Assembly (NCBI GenBank): GCA_947478845.1
Contig: CANJXC010000014.1
Location: forward strand, 26,579-90,578
Direction of reading: 5' to 3'
Length of the DNA stretch: 64,000 bases
From: Spirochaetales bacterium
GTDB taxonomy: Bacteria > Spirochaetota > Spirochaetia > JABEVK01
Numbering within the stretch: the first letter of the stretch is position 1; every line of letters starts with the position of its first letter. Shown in pieces: positions 1-8,291 of the stretch. The position numbers and the translations under genes are program-made. The notes beneath the pieces were generated by a model, which had not been told where the DNA came from, searched no databases, and saw only the letters and a program-made list of their open reading frames with translations.

Positions 1-1329
1 AACTACATGATAGCCAGCGAAGAGCTTGAGCCCGGGCACGGCTGGGACTATACCTGTTTGTCAGTTCTCGCAAAAAGCCCCGACGCCGAAACACTGGGCA
101 AGGCCATCATAGCTGGCTATGCCGAATCGTCCACCAAGGCGGCTGACCGTGACGAGGTTACCCTCTCGCTGATCAACTTGCAGAAGTTAGACGCCTTAGA
201 TGCTGCTGTGAGCGCTTTTGCGAGCTTCGGCCGGTCAAAAATCAGCCAGATTGCCCCGCAGCTGGGCCGAATCCAAAACAAGACGAAGGGCTTCGGCAAG
301 GCAGCCAAACCCGAAGAAGATTCCAACATGATCGACCTCGGTCAGTTCGTCCGCCTCTATGCCGAGGCCGACAGCAGCGCCAGCAAGATCAAGCAGCAAT
401 TCGATAAGGCGCTGGCGGCTGTGGTGGTGGACAATGTCTTTGGAAGCCTGAATAAGGGCTCCACCGGCCTTTCGATCTATTTTCCCAACCAGAAGCGGTA
501 TTACGATGAAGCCTACAGCGCCATCGACTCCGGTGGCTGGAAAGCCTTGCTGGCCGACTACTACAAGGGTGGGTCAACCCTTTCACCAGCCCCAGCGACT
601 CCTAGGGCTGCAGCGACGGAAACCGGCGTCCTTGCTTTCACAAACACCGATAACACCGGTGATCTGACGATGGACGACCAAGGGGTTGTCACTCTCAGCG
701 GGGTTCTACCCAAAACTGTGGTGAGCAAAGTCGTCGAGGGCCTGTTTTCCTATGGCATTGTCGATGGCGAGGACCTCATCTTTCTTGGTGACAACGAAGT
801 CTCGATAGATGATGAGACCGGGGAGGTGAGCGGGACGTGGGACCTGCAGGTCCTTAAAATGAAGCAGGGAAAGAACGAAGCTTATTGCTATAGCAGCGAG
901 ACTGCAACGGAAGACGGGCTTCACGAGTACACGATTCCTCTTCGCTACTACGACAAAGGCAAAATCAAAGGCGATGGCCAAGAGATCAGCCTAGTTTTGA
1001 CCACCGATGCCGATTACAAGGTGACCAACGAGCAATACTTCAGTATGGTCCGGGATAAATGGGGAGCCTTTACCCCTCGCAAGGGATCCGTGGTGGTACC
1101 TACCTGGGAAAAAGCCACCTTCGACGGCGAAAGCGTGACCGAAGCTACGACTTTAGTTGGTTTTGACCCAACTAAAAACCTTACCTACGATTATGAAGAG
1201 CTCGACGCCGAAACCACTGAAATCTACCTCGAGATGGAGGTGTACGATGTTGGCGACAACTCCGACTACGTCACCTACCAAGGGCCGGCGAAAAAAGGGA
1301 CGAAGAAGAGAGCCGGGCAAAAGCCCTAA
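1..1329 (+). CDS. Clostripain-type (C11) cysteine peptidase, 5'-truncated by window edge
   Basis: The frame is open from base 1, so the gene begins outside the window; only its C-terminal ~442 residues are here. The first residues (NYMIASEELEPGHGWDYT) match the stretch that follows the active-site Cys in family C11 peptidases, which cut after basic residues and are usually secreted. Residues up to about 200 complete the caspase-like domain. The remaining ~235 residues are an acidic, beta-rich extension that I do not recognise. The catalytic His and Cys lie upstream and cannot be checked. The last residues are Lys/Arg-rich (KKGTKKRAGQKP). Confidence 0.75.
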   Translation, partial: NYMIASEELEPGHGWDYTCLSVLAKSPDAETLGKAIIAGYAESSTKAADRDEVTLSLINLQKLDALDAAVSAFASFGRSKISQIAPQLGRIQNKTKGFGKAAKPEEDSNMIDLGQFVRLYAEADSSASKIKQQFDKALAAVVVDNVFGSLNKGSTGLSIYFPNQKRYYDEAYSAIDSGGWKALLADYYKGGSTLSPAPATPRAAATETGVLAFTNTDNTGDLTMDDQGVVTLSGVLPKTVVSKVVEGLFSYGIVDGEDLIFLGDNEVSIDDETGEVSGTWDLQVLKMKQGKNEAYCYSSETATEDGLHEYTIPLRYYDKGKIKGDGQEISLVLTTDADYKVTNEQYFSMVRDKWGAFTPRKGSVVVPTWEKATFDGESVTEATTLVGFDPTKNLTYDYEELDAETTEIYLEMEVYDVGDNSDYVTYQGPAKKGTKKRAGQKP

Positions 1330-1368
1330 GCCATTGCCCGTTGGGAACACCTGGTCGCAGAAGGTCTG

Positions 1369-2112
1369 TCAGTGTTTTTCGGCAAGGCTCCACATGGTCC
1401 AGAGCTCCGTCCGCATCCGCCTGGGCTGCGTGAGTGTGTACAAGATAGCTCCGGCGATGTCGCCGGTTTCCATGAAGGGGCCGTTTTCGGGGGCGAGGTC
1501 GCCGAAACGTCCGTCGGCCGCCGCAAAGGGCGTGTTTACTCCTGCCGGGGCAATCACCGTGGTGCGAATCCCTTCGGCTCGCAGTTCCCGGTCGAGCGAA
1601 AAACCGAGGTTGATCTGCGCCCCCTTTGTAGCCGCATACACGGCTTCCTTGCCGCCGCCGATGTGCAACCCGGCTACCGAGCCCATGATGACAATATCCC
1701 CGCCGTCGCCCTGAATACGAAACTGGCGCACGGCTGCCCGCGCCAGCCAGACGGTACCGAGCACGTTGACCTCAACCATCTGTCGGGTTTGTTCGGCACT
1801 GTAGTCGAGAAGGCCGCCATAAAAACCAAGGCCGGCGTTGGCGACCACGCTGTCTACCCGGCCAAAGGCCTTCACTCCGGCGGCCACCAGCGCGTCGGAA
1901 GTTGCTTCTTTGGTGATGTCACCGACAACAGTTGCAACTCGAGCGGTTCCCCATTGCGCCTGAAGGGACTTAAGGGCCGCCTCTTTCAGGTCGCCGACGA
2001 CTAGGTTGGCTCCGGCTTCGAGCGCCAAGACGGCCGTCATATTGCCGATACCACCACCAGCACCGGTGATAATAATGACTGTTCCTTCTAAACTTCGGGG
2101 TGTCGCTCGCAT
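1369..2112 (-). CDS. Short-chain dehydrogenase/reductase (SDR)
   Basis: A 247-residue classical SDR oxidoreductase. It shows the dinucleotide motif TGAGGGIG (residues 16-23), the NAG motif in VVANAGLG, the catalytic Ser in MGSVAG and the YxxxK pair in YAATKGA. The start at 2112 is chosen because AGGAGG lies just upstream; an in-frame extension to 2355 has no support. The substrate cannot be read from sequence; sugar or polyol oxidation fits the surrounding genes. It is transcribed away from the kinase gene at 2279, sharing the intergenic region that carries a GTATCA/TGATAC operator-like palindrome. Confidence 0.85.
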   Translation of the reverse strand: MRATPRSLEGTVIIITGAGGGIGNMTAVLALEAGANLVVGDLKEAALKSLQAQWGTARVATVVGDITKEATSDALVAAGVKAFGRVDSVVANAGLGFYGGLLDYSAEQTRQMVEVNVLGTVWLARAAVRQFRIQGDGGDIVIMGSVAGLHIGGGKEAVYAATKGAQINLGFSLDRELRAEGIRTTVIAPAGVNTPFAAADGRFGDLAPENGPFMETGDIAGAILYTLTQPRRMRTELWTMWSLAEKH

Positions 2113-2242
2113 GGTCTGCCTCCTTGTTGGAAGTTTAACCCTAGGCTTAGCCATCGGAACTGTCAATCTTGCTCTCGAGTTCCGCGTCGAAATCTCGCGC
2201 TCGAGTTTTCCTTGTTTTTTTTCTATCGAGGTGCAAAATAAG

Positions 2243-2261
2243 GTATCAGGTACGGTGATAC
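2243..2261. promoter_or_regulatory. Operator-like inverted repeat GTATCA-N7-TGATAC
   Basis: A perfect 6-bp inverted repeat with a 7-bp spacer lies 17 bp before the sensor kinase start. A related sequence (GTATCA followed by GGTAC and GTAACGTT) lies before the binding-protein gene at 4279. Both stretches share AATAAG, GTATCA, GGTAC and ACGTT blocks in the same order. The likely ligand is the NarL-type regulator encoded at 3493, which would make this an autoregulatory site (inference). Confidence 0.5.
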
Positions 2262-2278
2262 GTTGAGGGGGCTTGGTT

Positions 2279-3493
2279 ATGACAGGTGCCAATTCCGAGG
2301 GCAAAAAGGACCTCAAGTACCTGCTGCTAATCCTCGGCCTCCATGCCTTCGCCATTCTCTCGGTAGTTCAGTCTGACGCCCAGGCGTCGAAGCTTGTCGA
2401 CTGGCGCACGCAGGAAGTCGTGCTATGCCTGCTTTCGGGGTTCGTTTCCTTCGCTCTCTGGAACCGCAAAACGCAGGGACTTCACCAGATGTTGTCGGTT
2501 ATTCAGGTGCTGTTTTGGTTTATCCTCGAGTACGTCGAGGCGAACTTGTTGTTTGGAGGGTTAGCGGCTAGCATCTTGACCATTGAGGCCTTGGTGTTTC
2601 TCGGCTACTCAGGTTGGCTTCTCAAGGTGCTCCAGGTTGCACTGCTTTTACCGTTGGTGGTTCACCCGGTTGCCGTGTGGGGCAAGGCCCCCCAAACCCT
2701 CCCTTGGGTCGATCTGATTGTTCTCATCGGTGCTATGCTCGCGTTGGAATATGCAATCAACAAAGCCCGTAGCAACAGTGAAAACCTCCGGGAACTTGAG
2801 GCCATCAACGAGGTGCAGAATAATTCCATCGCCAACCTTCTCACGGTCAACCTCGACTATCAAAACTACGCCGAAAAAATCGGTGAGAAGTCGACGATCT
2901 CCGAGAGAAAACGGCTCACCCGAGAAATACACGATATTGTCGGGTATTCACTAATCAACCTCCGGATGATGCTCGAGGCCAGCCTTGACCTGTCTTCCCA
3001 GGAAAACAAAGCGTTGCGCGATCTGTTGGTAAAAGCGAAGGAACAGGTGCAATCGGCCCTCAAGGATGCCAGGCAGACCTTGCGAAACCTCCGTGATATT
3101 GAGACCGAACGCCTGGGCTGTGTGCAGAGAACACAAAAACTGGTGCAATCCTTTTCTGCCGTAACCGGCATCCGTGTCGAAGTCAATTACGGGAACCTGC
3201 CCTGGAGCCTCGGTGAGGATATCGACACGACCCTATTCCGCATCCTCCAGGAATCGATGACCAATTCTTTCTGCCATGGGAAGGCCGACCTAATTCAAAT
3301 CGGCTTCTCCATCAGCCAGGGGAAGTTATTTCTCAACGTGGGGGATAACGGTCAGGGATCTGAGCCTATCAAGGTAGGCATCGGCTTGTCGGGAATGGAG
3401 GAGCGTTTGGAGAAACTCCATGGTACACTTCAGGTGAATAGCTACGACTATGGTTTCATGCTGCACGTCGAAATACCCTTGGAGCTCGGATAA
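2279..3493 (+). CDS. Membrane sensor histidine kinase, HisKA_3/NarX-like
   Basis: A 404-residue kinase. The N-terminal ~160 residues are hydrophobic and suggest about six membrane segments (roughly residues 14-31, 46-60, 71-89, 96-112, 117-133, 143-160). A coiled region leads to a HisKA_3 dimerisation domain with the phospho-acceptor His218 in REIHDIVGYSL. The HATPase domain follows, with LQESMTNSFCHG (N box), GDNGQG and GIGLSGMEER (G boxes). ATG 2279 is preferred to the in-frame TTG at 2273 because GAGGGG lies 8 bp before it. The stop overlaps the start of the response regulator, so the two are translationally coupled. There is no separate sensor domain; the membrane part probably senses the signal. 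Confidence 0.88.
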   Translation: MTGANSEGKKDLKYLLLILGLHAFAILSVVQSDAQASKLVDWRTQEVVLCLLSGFVSFALWNRKTQGLHQMLSVIQVLFWFILEYVEANLLFGGLAASILTIEALVFLGYSGWLLKVLQVALLLPLVVHPVAVWGKAPQTLPWVDLIVLIGAMLALEYAINKARSNSENLRELEAINEVQNNSIANLLTVNLDYQNYAEKIGEKSTISERKRLTREIHDIVGYSLINLRMMLEASLDLSSQENKALRDLLVKAKEQVQSALKDARQTLRNLRDIETERLGCVQRTQKLVQSFSAVTGIRVEVNYGNLPWSLGEDIDTTLFRILQESMTNSFCHGKADLIQIGFSISQGKLFLNVGDNGQGSEPIKVGIGLSGMEERLEKLHGTLQVNSYDYGFMLHVEIPLELG

Positions 3494-4173
3494 TGGAAGA
3501 TCAAATAGGGGTCATGCTGGTTGACGACCAGAGACTCTTTTCGGAAAGCCTGAAGACTGTTCTCGAGTCGCGCTCCCAGGACATCAAAGTTGTCGGAATT
3601 GCCATGGACGGAAGCGAAGCTGTGGAACTGGCCCGGAAAACACCCAGCGACATTATTCTGATGGACGTCCGGATGCCGGTGATGGATGGAGTGCAGGCCA
3701 CCAAGATCATCCACTCAGAGTTTCCGCATCGCATCATCATGATGCTCACCAGCTTTGACGACGATGAGTACATTTTCGAAGCCTTTCACAACGGAGCTAC
3801 CGGTTATCTGCTCAAGGACATTTCGGTATCGGAACTGATCACTTCGCTGCGGGCCATCCGAGCTGGCAGCGTCTTGATTTCCCCCATGGTGGCAACCAAG
3901 CTGACCTCCCGACACGCGTCGAGTTCTGAGCTCGTCCCAGAATCCTCGCAGACCGGCCCACCTTGGGTGAAACTCCTTAGCAGCCGTGAAAAAAGCCTGC
4001 TTCGATACATCGCGAGCGGCTTCGACAACAAGAATATCGCGGCCGAACTGTTCATTTCAGAACAAACAGTAAAAAACTACGTCGGAAGGGTTTACACGAA
4101 AATCGGTGTACACAACCGCATCAAGGTAATGCAGCTGGCCCTTGCGAACATCCGATACCTCGAAAAAGAGTGA
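3493..4173 (+). CDS. NarL/FixJ-type response regulator
   Basis: A 226-residue transcription factor. The receiver domain has the acidic pair Asp11-Asp12, the phospho-acceptor Asp58 in ILMDVRMP, the Thr/Ser switch in MLTSF and Lys in YLLKD. The C-terminal LuxR-type helix-turn-helix reads SREKSLLRYIASGFDNKNIA followed by SEQTVKNYVGRVYTKIGVH. The ATG overlaps the kinase stop codon. Because the next gene, 106 bp downstream, is a sugar-binding protein with a related GTATCA motif in its leader, the pair probably controls the transporter operon 4279-9742. Confidence 0.9.
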   Translation: MEDQIGVMLVDDQRLFSESLKTVLESRSQDIKVVGIAMDGSEAVELARKTPSDIILMDVRMPVMDGVQATKIIHSEFPHRIIMMLTSFDDDEYIFEAFHNGATGYLLKDISVSELITSLRAIRAGSVLISPMVATKLTSRHASSSELVPESSQTGPPWVKLLSSREKSLLRYIASGFDNKNIAAELFISEQTVKNYVGRVYTKIGVHNRIKVMQLALANIRYLEKE

Positions 4174-4192
4174 CTTCGGTACTCAAAAATAA

Positions 4193-4224
4193 GTATCAAG
4201 AAAGGTACCGGGGTAACGTTTACA
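4193..4224. promoter_or_regulatory. Second GTATCA-containing site before the binding-protein gene
   Basis: GTATCA at 4193-4198 is followed by GGTACC and GTAACGTT, in the same order as the palindrome before the kinase gene, about 60 bp upstream of the binding-protein start. The second inverted arm is degenerate here. A candidate binding site for the adjacent NarL-type regulator (inference). Confidence 0.35.
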
Positions 4225-4278
4225 GATTTCAATACTGCTCCTATTCTCATAGTCGATCACAATGATCAGGAGGAGATT

Positions 4279-5625
4279 ATGAAAAGATTCGCGACCAAGC
4301 TTCTGACTGCCGTCTTGCTAGCAATGTTCTTGTTTGTGGGCACACAGGGTTTTGCCCAGACCATCAACATCGCCTTAGCAAATAACCCGATTTCCCAAGC
4401 CTTGAACAAGCTTGCGAAGGAGAAGTACAAGGCAGCGGGAGTGACCGTCAATATCGCGGTCCTGCCGGAAAATGACCTTCGCCAGAAGTTGACCACGGAA
4501 GCGTCGACCGGAGGGACAAGCTACGACATGTTCTTTATCGGCCCCTATGAGGCAGCCTCCTGGGCGAAGAACGGCTGGCTGGAAAACTTGGAGCCCTACT
4601 TCAAGGCAATGCCAGCAGCCAAGCTGACTGCCTACGACCGTCCTGACTTGATTCAGGGCATGGTTGGATCACTGGCCGTCAAGGGACAGTCCTACGCCCT
4701 CCCCTTCTATGGCGAGAGCTCGTTCATCATGTACAACAAGGAATTGTTCGCTGCCAAGGGCCTCACGATGCCCGCCGAACCAACTTGGGACCAGATTTAC
4801 GACTTGGCCAAGAAAATCAATGATCCTGCCAAGGGAATTGTCGGCATGACCATGCGCGGCGCGCCCGGTTGGGGAATGAGCGGAGCTCCTTTTGTGACCA
4901 TCGTCAACGCTTTCGGTGGCAAGTTCTACGACATGAAGTGGAATGCCACGGTTGACACTCCGGAACAAAGAGCGGCTTGGGCCATGTACAAGAAGGTCCT
5001 TCGCGATGCCGGCCAGCCCGACATCCTCTCCTACACCTACAACGAGTGCATTGCCCTGATGCAGTCTGGCAAGGCCGGTATTTACTACGATGCCACTTCG
5101 ATCGCTCCCGCGCTCGAAGGTGCCGGTTCGAAGGTGCAAGGTAAGGTTGGCTACGCCATGGCCCCTCACCAGAAGATGATGACCAATACTTCCTGGCTGT
5201 GGAACTGGGCCATGGGTATCAACCCCAAGAGCAGCGACGCCAAGAAGAAGGCCACCTTTGACTTCATGGTTTGGGCCACCTCGAAGGAATACGCGAAGAT
5301 GTCGGTTGACTTAGACCCCACCGGATCTAGCACTCCTCCGGCTGCCCGTACCTCGACTTACGCCTTGCCTGCGTACTCCAAGACTCCCTATGCAGCGATG
5401 ACGGTCAAAGCCCTGAAGGCGATGGACTTTACCAAGCCAACCATCGACCCCGTTCCTTACGTGGGCCTGCAGTACATTGCTATTCCTGAGTTCGCCGATG
5501 CGGGAACCCAGATGACCCAGTTCCTTGCCGACTATGTTGTCGACAAGATTACCCTTGATGAGGCCATCAAGAAGACCAACGATGTCTTCAATCAGGTCGC
5601 TGTGGACGGAGGCTACCGCAAGTAG
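4279..5625 (+). CDS. ABC transporter sugar/polyol-binding protein (CUT1)
   Basis: A 448-residue extracellular solute-binding protein (SBP_bac_1). It has a cleavable signal peptide (KRFATKLLTAVLLAMFLFVG, cleavage near AQT) without a lipobox Cys. Family-typical features include YDMFFIGPYEA early on and YNKELFAAKGL in the middle. A strong AGGAGG site sets the ATG. The downstream mannitol-dehydrogenase-like and SDR genes suggest a polyol such as mannitol, sorbitol or arabitol as ligand; that is inference from context. A hairpin-plus-T-run follows the gene, which would raise its expression over that of the permeases. Confidence 0.88.
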   Translation: MKRFATKLLTAVLLAMFLFVGTQGFAQTINIALANNPISQALNKLAKEKYKAAGVTVNIAVLPENDLRQKLTTEASTGGTSYDMFFIGPYEAASWAKNGWLENLEPYFKAMPAAKLTAYDRPDLIQGMVGSLAVKGQSYALPFYGESSFIMYNKELFAAKGLTMPAEPTWDQIYDLAKKINDPAKGIVGMTMRGAPGWGMSGAPFVTIVNAFGGKFYDMKWNATVDTPEQRAAWAMYKKVLRDAGQPDILSYTYNECIALMQSGKAGIYYDATSIAPALEGAGSKVQGKVGYAMAPHQKMMTNTSWLWNWAMGINPKSSDAKKKATFDFMVWATSKEYAKMSVDLDPTGSSTPPAARTSTYALPAYSKTPYAAMTVKALKAMDFTKPTIDPVPYVGLQYIAIPEFADAGTQMTQFLADYVVDKITLDEAIKKTNDVFNQVAVDGGYRK

Positions 5626-5636
5626 CCAGTTTCGGA

Positions 5637-5681
5637 AGCCCGGGGCTCCTGCACCTCGCAGCGGCTCCGGGCTGTTTTTTT
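5637..5681 (+). terminator. Intra-operon hairpin terminator/attenuator
   Basis: Seven-base arms AGCCCGG and CCGGGCT, extended by partial pairing across a GC-rich loop, are followed by a run of seven T. It sits between the binding-protein gene and the first permease, a common arrangement for partial termination so that binding protein exceeds permease. Confidence 0.7.
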
Positions 5682-5722
5682 ACCCCGTACAAATTGTTGC
5701 TCAGACGAAAAGGAGCGTGACT

Positions 5723-6601
5723 TTGAAAAAGAAGAACGACTGGCCGTTCATCTTGCCTGCAATCTTCGTGGTTGCGGTGATGACGCAAGTTCCTTTTCTG
5801 CTGACAGTCGTTTATTCCACCCTGCGGTGGAACCTTGCCCGCCCCGATATGCCCATCGTGTTTTCAGGAATCGACAACTATCTGTTCTTCCTGAAGATTC
5901 CTGATTTTACCGTTGTTCCCGAGTTTTACAGCATTGTGCTGCAAACCATCATCGTCACAGTTGTGGCGCTCGTTATTTGCACCGTGATCGGCTTTCTGTT
6001 TTCTATTTTGCTCGACCATCCCATTCCGGGGGTCAACATTGCGAGAACCCTCATCATGGGGCCTTTCTTCGTGATGTCGACGGTAACCGGTGTGATTTGG
6101 AAGACAACCATCTTGAACACCACCTTCGGTTGGTATGGAGTTTTGGCGAAGTCCATAGGGCTGGCACCTGTCGACCTCCTTAGCTATTACCCTTTGCCGG
6201 TGATTATTTTCCTTTTTTGCTGGCAGTGGATCCCCTTCTTTGTGTTGATCATCCTTGCAGGCCTGCAGGGGATCTCGGGGGAACTGGTCGACAGTATGCG
6301 CATCGATGGACTCAACTGGTGGCAGTCTACCTTTCGGGTCAAGCTACCTTTGATCATGAACCACATCCGGGTAGCAGTGATGCTGGGCCTGGTGTTCATC
6401 GTCAAGGAGTTTGGGCTCATACTCGTGACCACTGCTGGTGGCCCCGGGACACGTTCTTACACGCTACCCTACCAAGTGTACATGCAGATCTTTAGCGCTT
6501 CCAACGTGGGTCGGGCCGGAGCTTTGGCCACCATGACCGTGGTTCTCACCCTGCTTGCGGTAAACTTCGTTTCCAAGTCCATGAAAAAGAATAACCTCTG
6601 A
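5723..6601 (+). CDS. ABC sugar permease, MalF/UgpA type
   Basis: A 292-residue inner-membrane permease with about six membrane helices and the EAA-loop region near MRIDGLNWWQSTFRVKLPLI, which contacts the ATPase. The TTG at 5723 is chosen because AAGGAG lies about 7 bp upstream; the in-frame GTG at 5717 is too close to that site. It partners with the permease at 6624 and the binding protein at 4279. No ATPase gene is present, as is usual when a shared MsiK/UgpC-type ATPase serves several CUT1 systems. Confidence 0.87.
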   Translation: MKKKNDWPFILPAIFVVAVMTQVPFLLTVVYSTLRWNLARPDMPIVFSGIDNYLFFLKIPDFTVVPEFYSIVLQTIIVTVVALVICTVIGFLFSILLDHPIPGVNIARTLIMGPFFVMSTVTGVIWKTTILNTTFGWYGVLAKSIGLAPVDLLSYYPLPVIIFLFCWQWIPFFVLIILAGLQGISGELVDSMRIDGLNWWQSTFRVKLPLIMNHIRVAVMLGLVFIVKEFGLILVTTAGGPGTRSYTLPYQVYMQIFSASNVGRAGALATMTVVLTLLAVNFVSKSMKKNNL

Positions 6602-6623
6602 AGTAAGGGAAAGGAGAACCATC

Positions 6624-7490
6624 ATGAGAGCAAACCAGACCCTTTCGCTTCAACGAACCGCGCAGATAAAAAAGGTCATAAAAATGGTGGCCTTGACCGT
6701 CACAATCTATACGTTGGCCATTTTGTATTTTTCACCCATTCTTTACATGTTGATTTCTGGTTTCAAAACCGAATATCAGGCGGTGAGTCCAAGTTTTGTC
6801 TTCACGCCCACGTTTGAGACCTACAAGTCGGTTCTCAGCGATCCGAGTCTTTATGGATACCTGGGAAACTCGATCTTCCAGGTTTTGGCCAGTTCCGTCT
6901 TGTGCCTTCTCTTGGGCCTTCCAGCGGCGTTCGCCCTAGCCTTCGGCAATTTCCGGAAAAAAGGAACCCGCGACAAGATCTACATGTGGTTTTTGACGAC
7001 CATCCTCCTGCCCCCCGTAGCGGTGTTGATTCCCCTCTACACCTGGTTTCACGCCTGGCAGCTTAATACGACACCTTTGGGACTTTTGATGGCTTACGTG
7101 GGTTTTCACGTTCCCATCGTTGTTTGGATGCTGTACTCATTTTTTGCCGACGTTCCCACCGAAATTATGGAAGCTTCGGAAATGGATGGTTGCACGCGCT
7201 TCCAGCAAATGATGCACATTGCCGTGCCTCTGGTGCGCACTGGTATTATTTCCGCTTGCCTTCTGGTGGCGGTTTTCATTTGGAATGAGTTTTTTCTCGG
7301 GTTCAATCTGACAGGTAATGATACCGCGACCCTGCCGGTTTACATGTCCCGTTTCCGGGAGCAGCAGGGAATGTTCATCGCACAGCTTTCGGCCTCGTCG
7401 ACCATTGCGATTCTACCAGCCATCGTCGTCGGCTGGATGACCCAGAAATCTTTGGTGAAAGGGCTTACACTGGGCGCGGTGAAAGGTTGA
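6624..7490 (+). CDS. ABC sugar permease, MalG/UgpE type
   Basis: A 288-residue inner-membrane permease that forms the second half of the channel with the preceding gene. It has an N-terminal anchor, about six membrane helices and the EAA motif EIMEASEMDGCTRFQQMMHI. AAGGAG precedes the ATG. It lies 22 bp after the first permease and 36 bp before the SDR gene, consistent with one operon. Confidence 0.88.
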   Translation: MRANQTLSLQRTAQIKKVIKMVALTVTIYTLAILYFSPILYMLISGFKTEYQAVSPSFVFTPTFETYKSVLSDPSLYGYLGNSIFQVLASSVLCLLLGLPAAFALAFGNFRKKGTRDKIYMWFLTTILLPPVAVLIPLYTWFHAWQLNTTPLGLLMAYVGFHVPIVVWMLYSFFADVPTEIMEASEMDGCTRFQQMMHIAVPLVRTGIISACLLVAVFIWNEFFLGFNLTGNDTATLPVYMSRFREQQGMFIAQLSASSTIAILPAIVVGWMTQKSLVKGLTLGAVKG

Positions 7491-7526
7491 AATAGATTCA
7501 AGCGACATTTTGCAGGAGGTAAGGGC

Positions 7527-8291
7527 ATGGGTGTGGTTGAAATGTTTTCGTTATCAGGCAAGAAAGCTTTTGTCACCGGCGGGGCACAGGGAATTGGCCA
7601 AGTGGCGGCGCTGACCCTTTCTGAGGCCGGGGCCGATGTGGCCGTGGTCGACCGCAACGAAGATCGGCTCAAAGAAACGGTAAAGGCCATCGAAGCAGCG
7701 GGTGGCCGGGCTCTCGGCGTCAAGTGCGACGTCACCGACCCGCGCCAGGTTGACCGGATGATAGAGCAAATCCTCGACGAGTTTGGCACCGTTGATATTG
7801 CGTTCAACAATGCCGGAATCTGCCACAATGAGGGCGCCGAAAAAATCACGTTCGAGGATTGGAAGAGGGTGATCGACATCAACCTAACCGGCGTTTTTCT
7901 TACAGCCCAGGCCGCGGGGCGGGTGATGATCAAAAATCGCAAGGGATCCATCATCAACATGGCCTCGATGTCGGGCCACATCGTCAACGCTCCGCAGCCC
8001 CAATCTTCGTACAATGCCTCGAAAGCCGGGGTACTGCAGCTGACCAAATCGCTGGCGGTAGAATGGGCACCCTTCGGCGTGCGGGTAAACTCGCTGAGCC
8101 CGGGGTACATCGGTACCGATATGACCAAGGCCGCTGTTCAGTGGATTCCTACTTGGGAAGCCGCGACACCGATGAAGCGCATGGGACTGCCCACGGAACT
8201 TATGTCGGCGTTGGTCTACCTATCTTGCGACGCCTCGAGCTACACCACTGGTTCTGACGTTATTGTTGACGGTGGTTTCACTTGCCTTTGA
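7527..8291 (+). CDS. SDR-family polyol/sugar dehydrogenase
   Basis: A 254-residue classical SDR with TGGAQGIG, NNAG in IAFNNAGIC, the catalytic Ser in NMASMSG and the YNASKAG motif. The C-terminus DVIVDGGFTCL is typical of the family. AGGAGG stands before the first ATG; a second ATG seven codons later is possible. Its position between a transporter and a mannitol-dehydrogenase-like gene suggests oxidation of the imported polyol to a ketose. Family members act on sorbitol, galactitol or arabitol, so the substrate stays open. Its stop overlaps the next gene's start. Confidence 0.87.
   Translation: MGVVEMFSLSGKKAFVTGGAQGIGQVAALTLSEAGADVAVVDRNEDRLKETVKAIEAAGGRALGVKCDVTDPRQVDRMIEQILDEFGTVDIAFNNAGICHNEGAEKITFEDWKRVIDINLTGVFLTAQAAGRVMIKNRKGSIINMASMSGHIVNAPQPQSSYNASKAGVLQLTKSLAVEWAPFGVRVNSLSPGYIGTDMTKAAVQWIPTWEAATPMKRMGLPTELMSALVYLSCDASSYTTGSDVIVDGGFTCL

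Noticed and set aside
1157..1714. Long plus-strand frame overlapping the peptidase end and the SDR gene
   Set aside because: It is antisense to the well-supported SDR, crosses a gene border and has no family resemblance.
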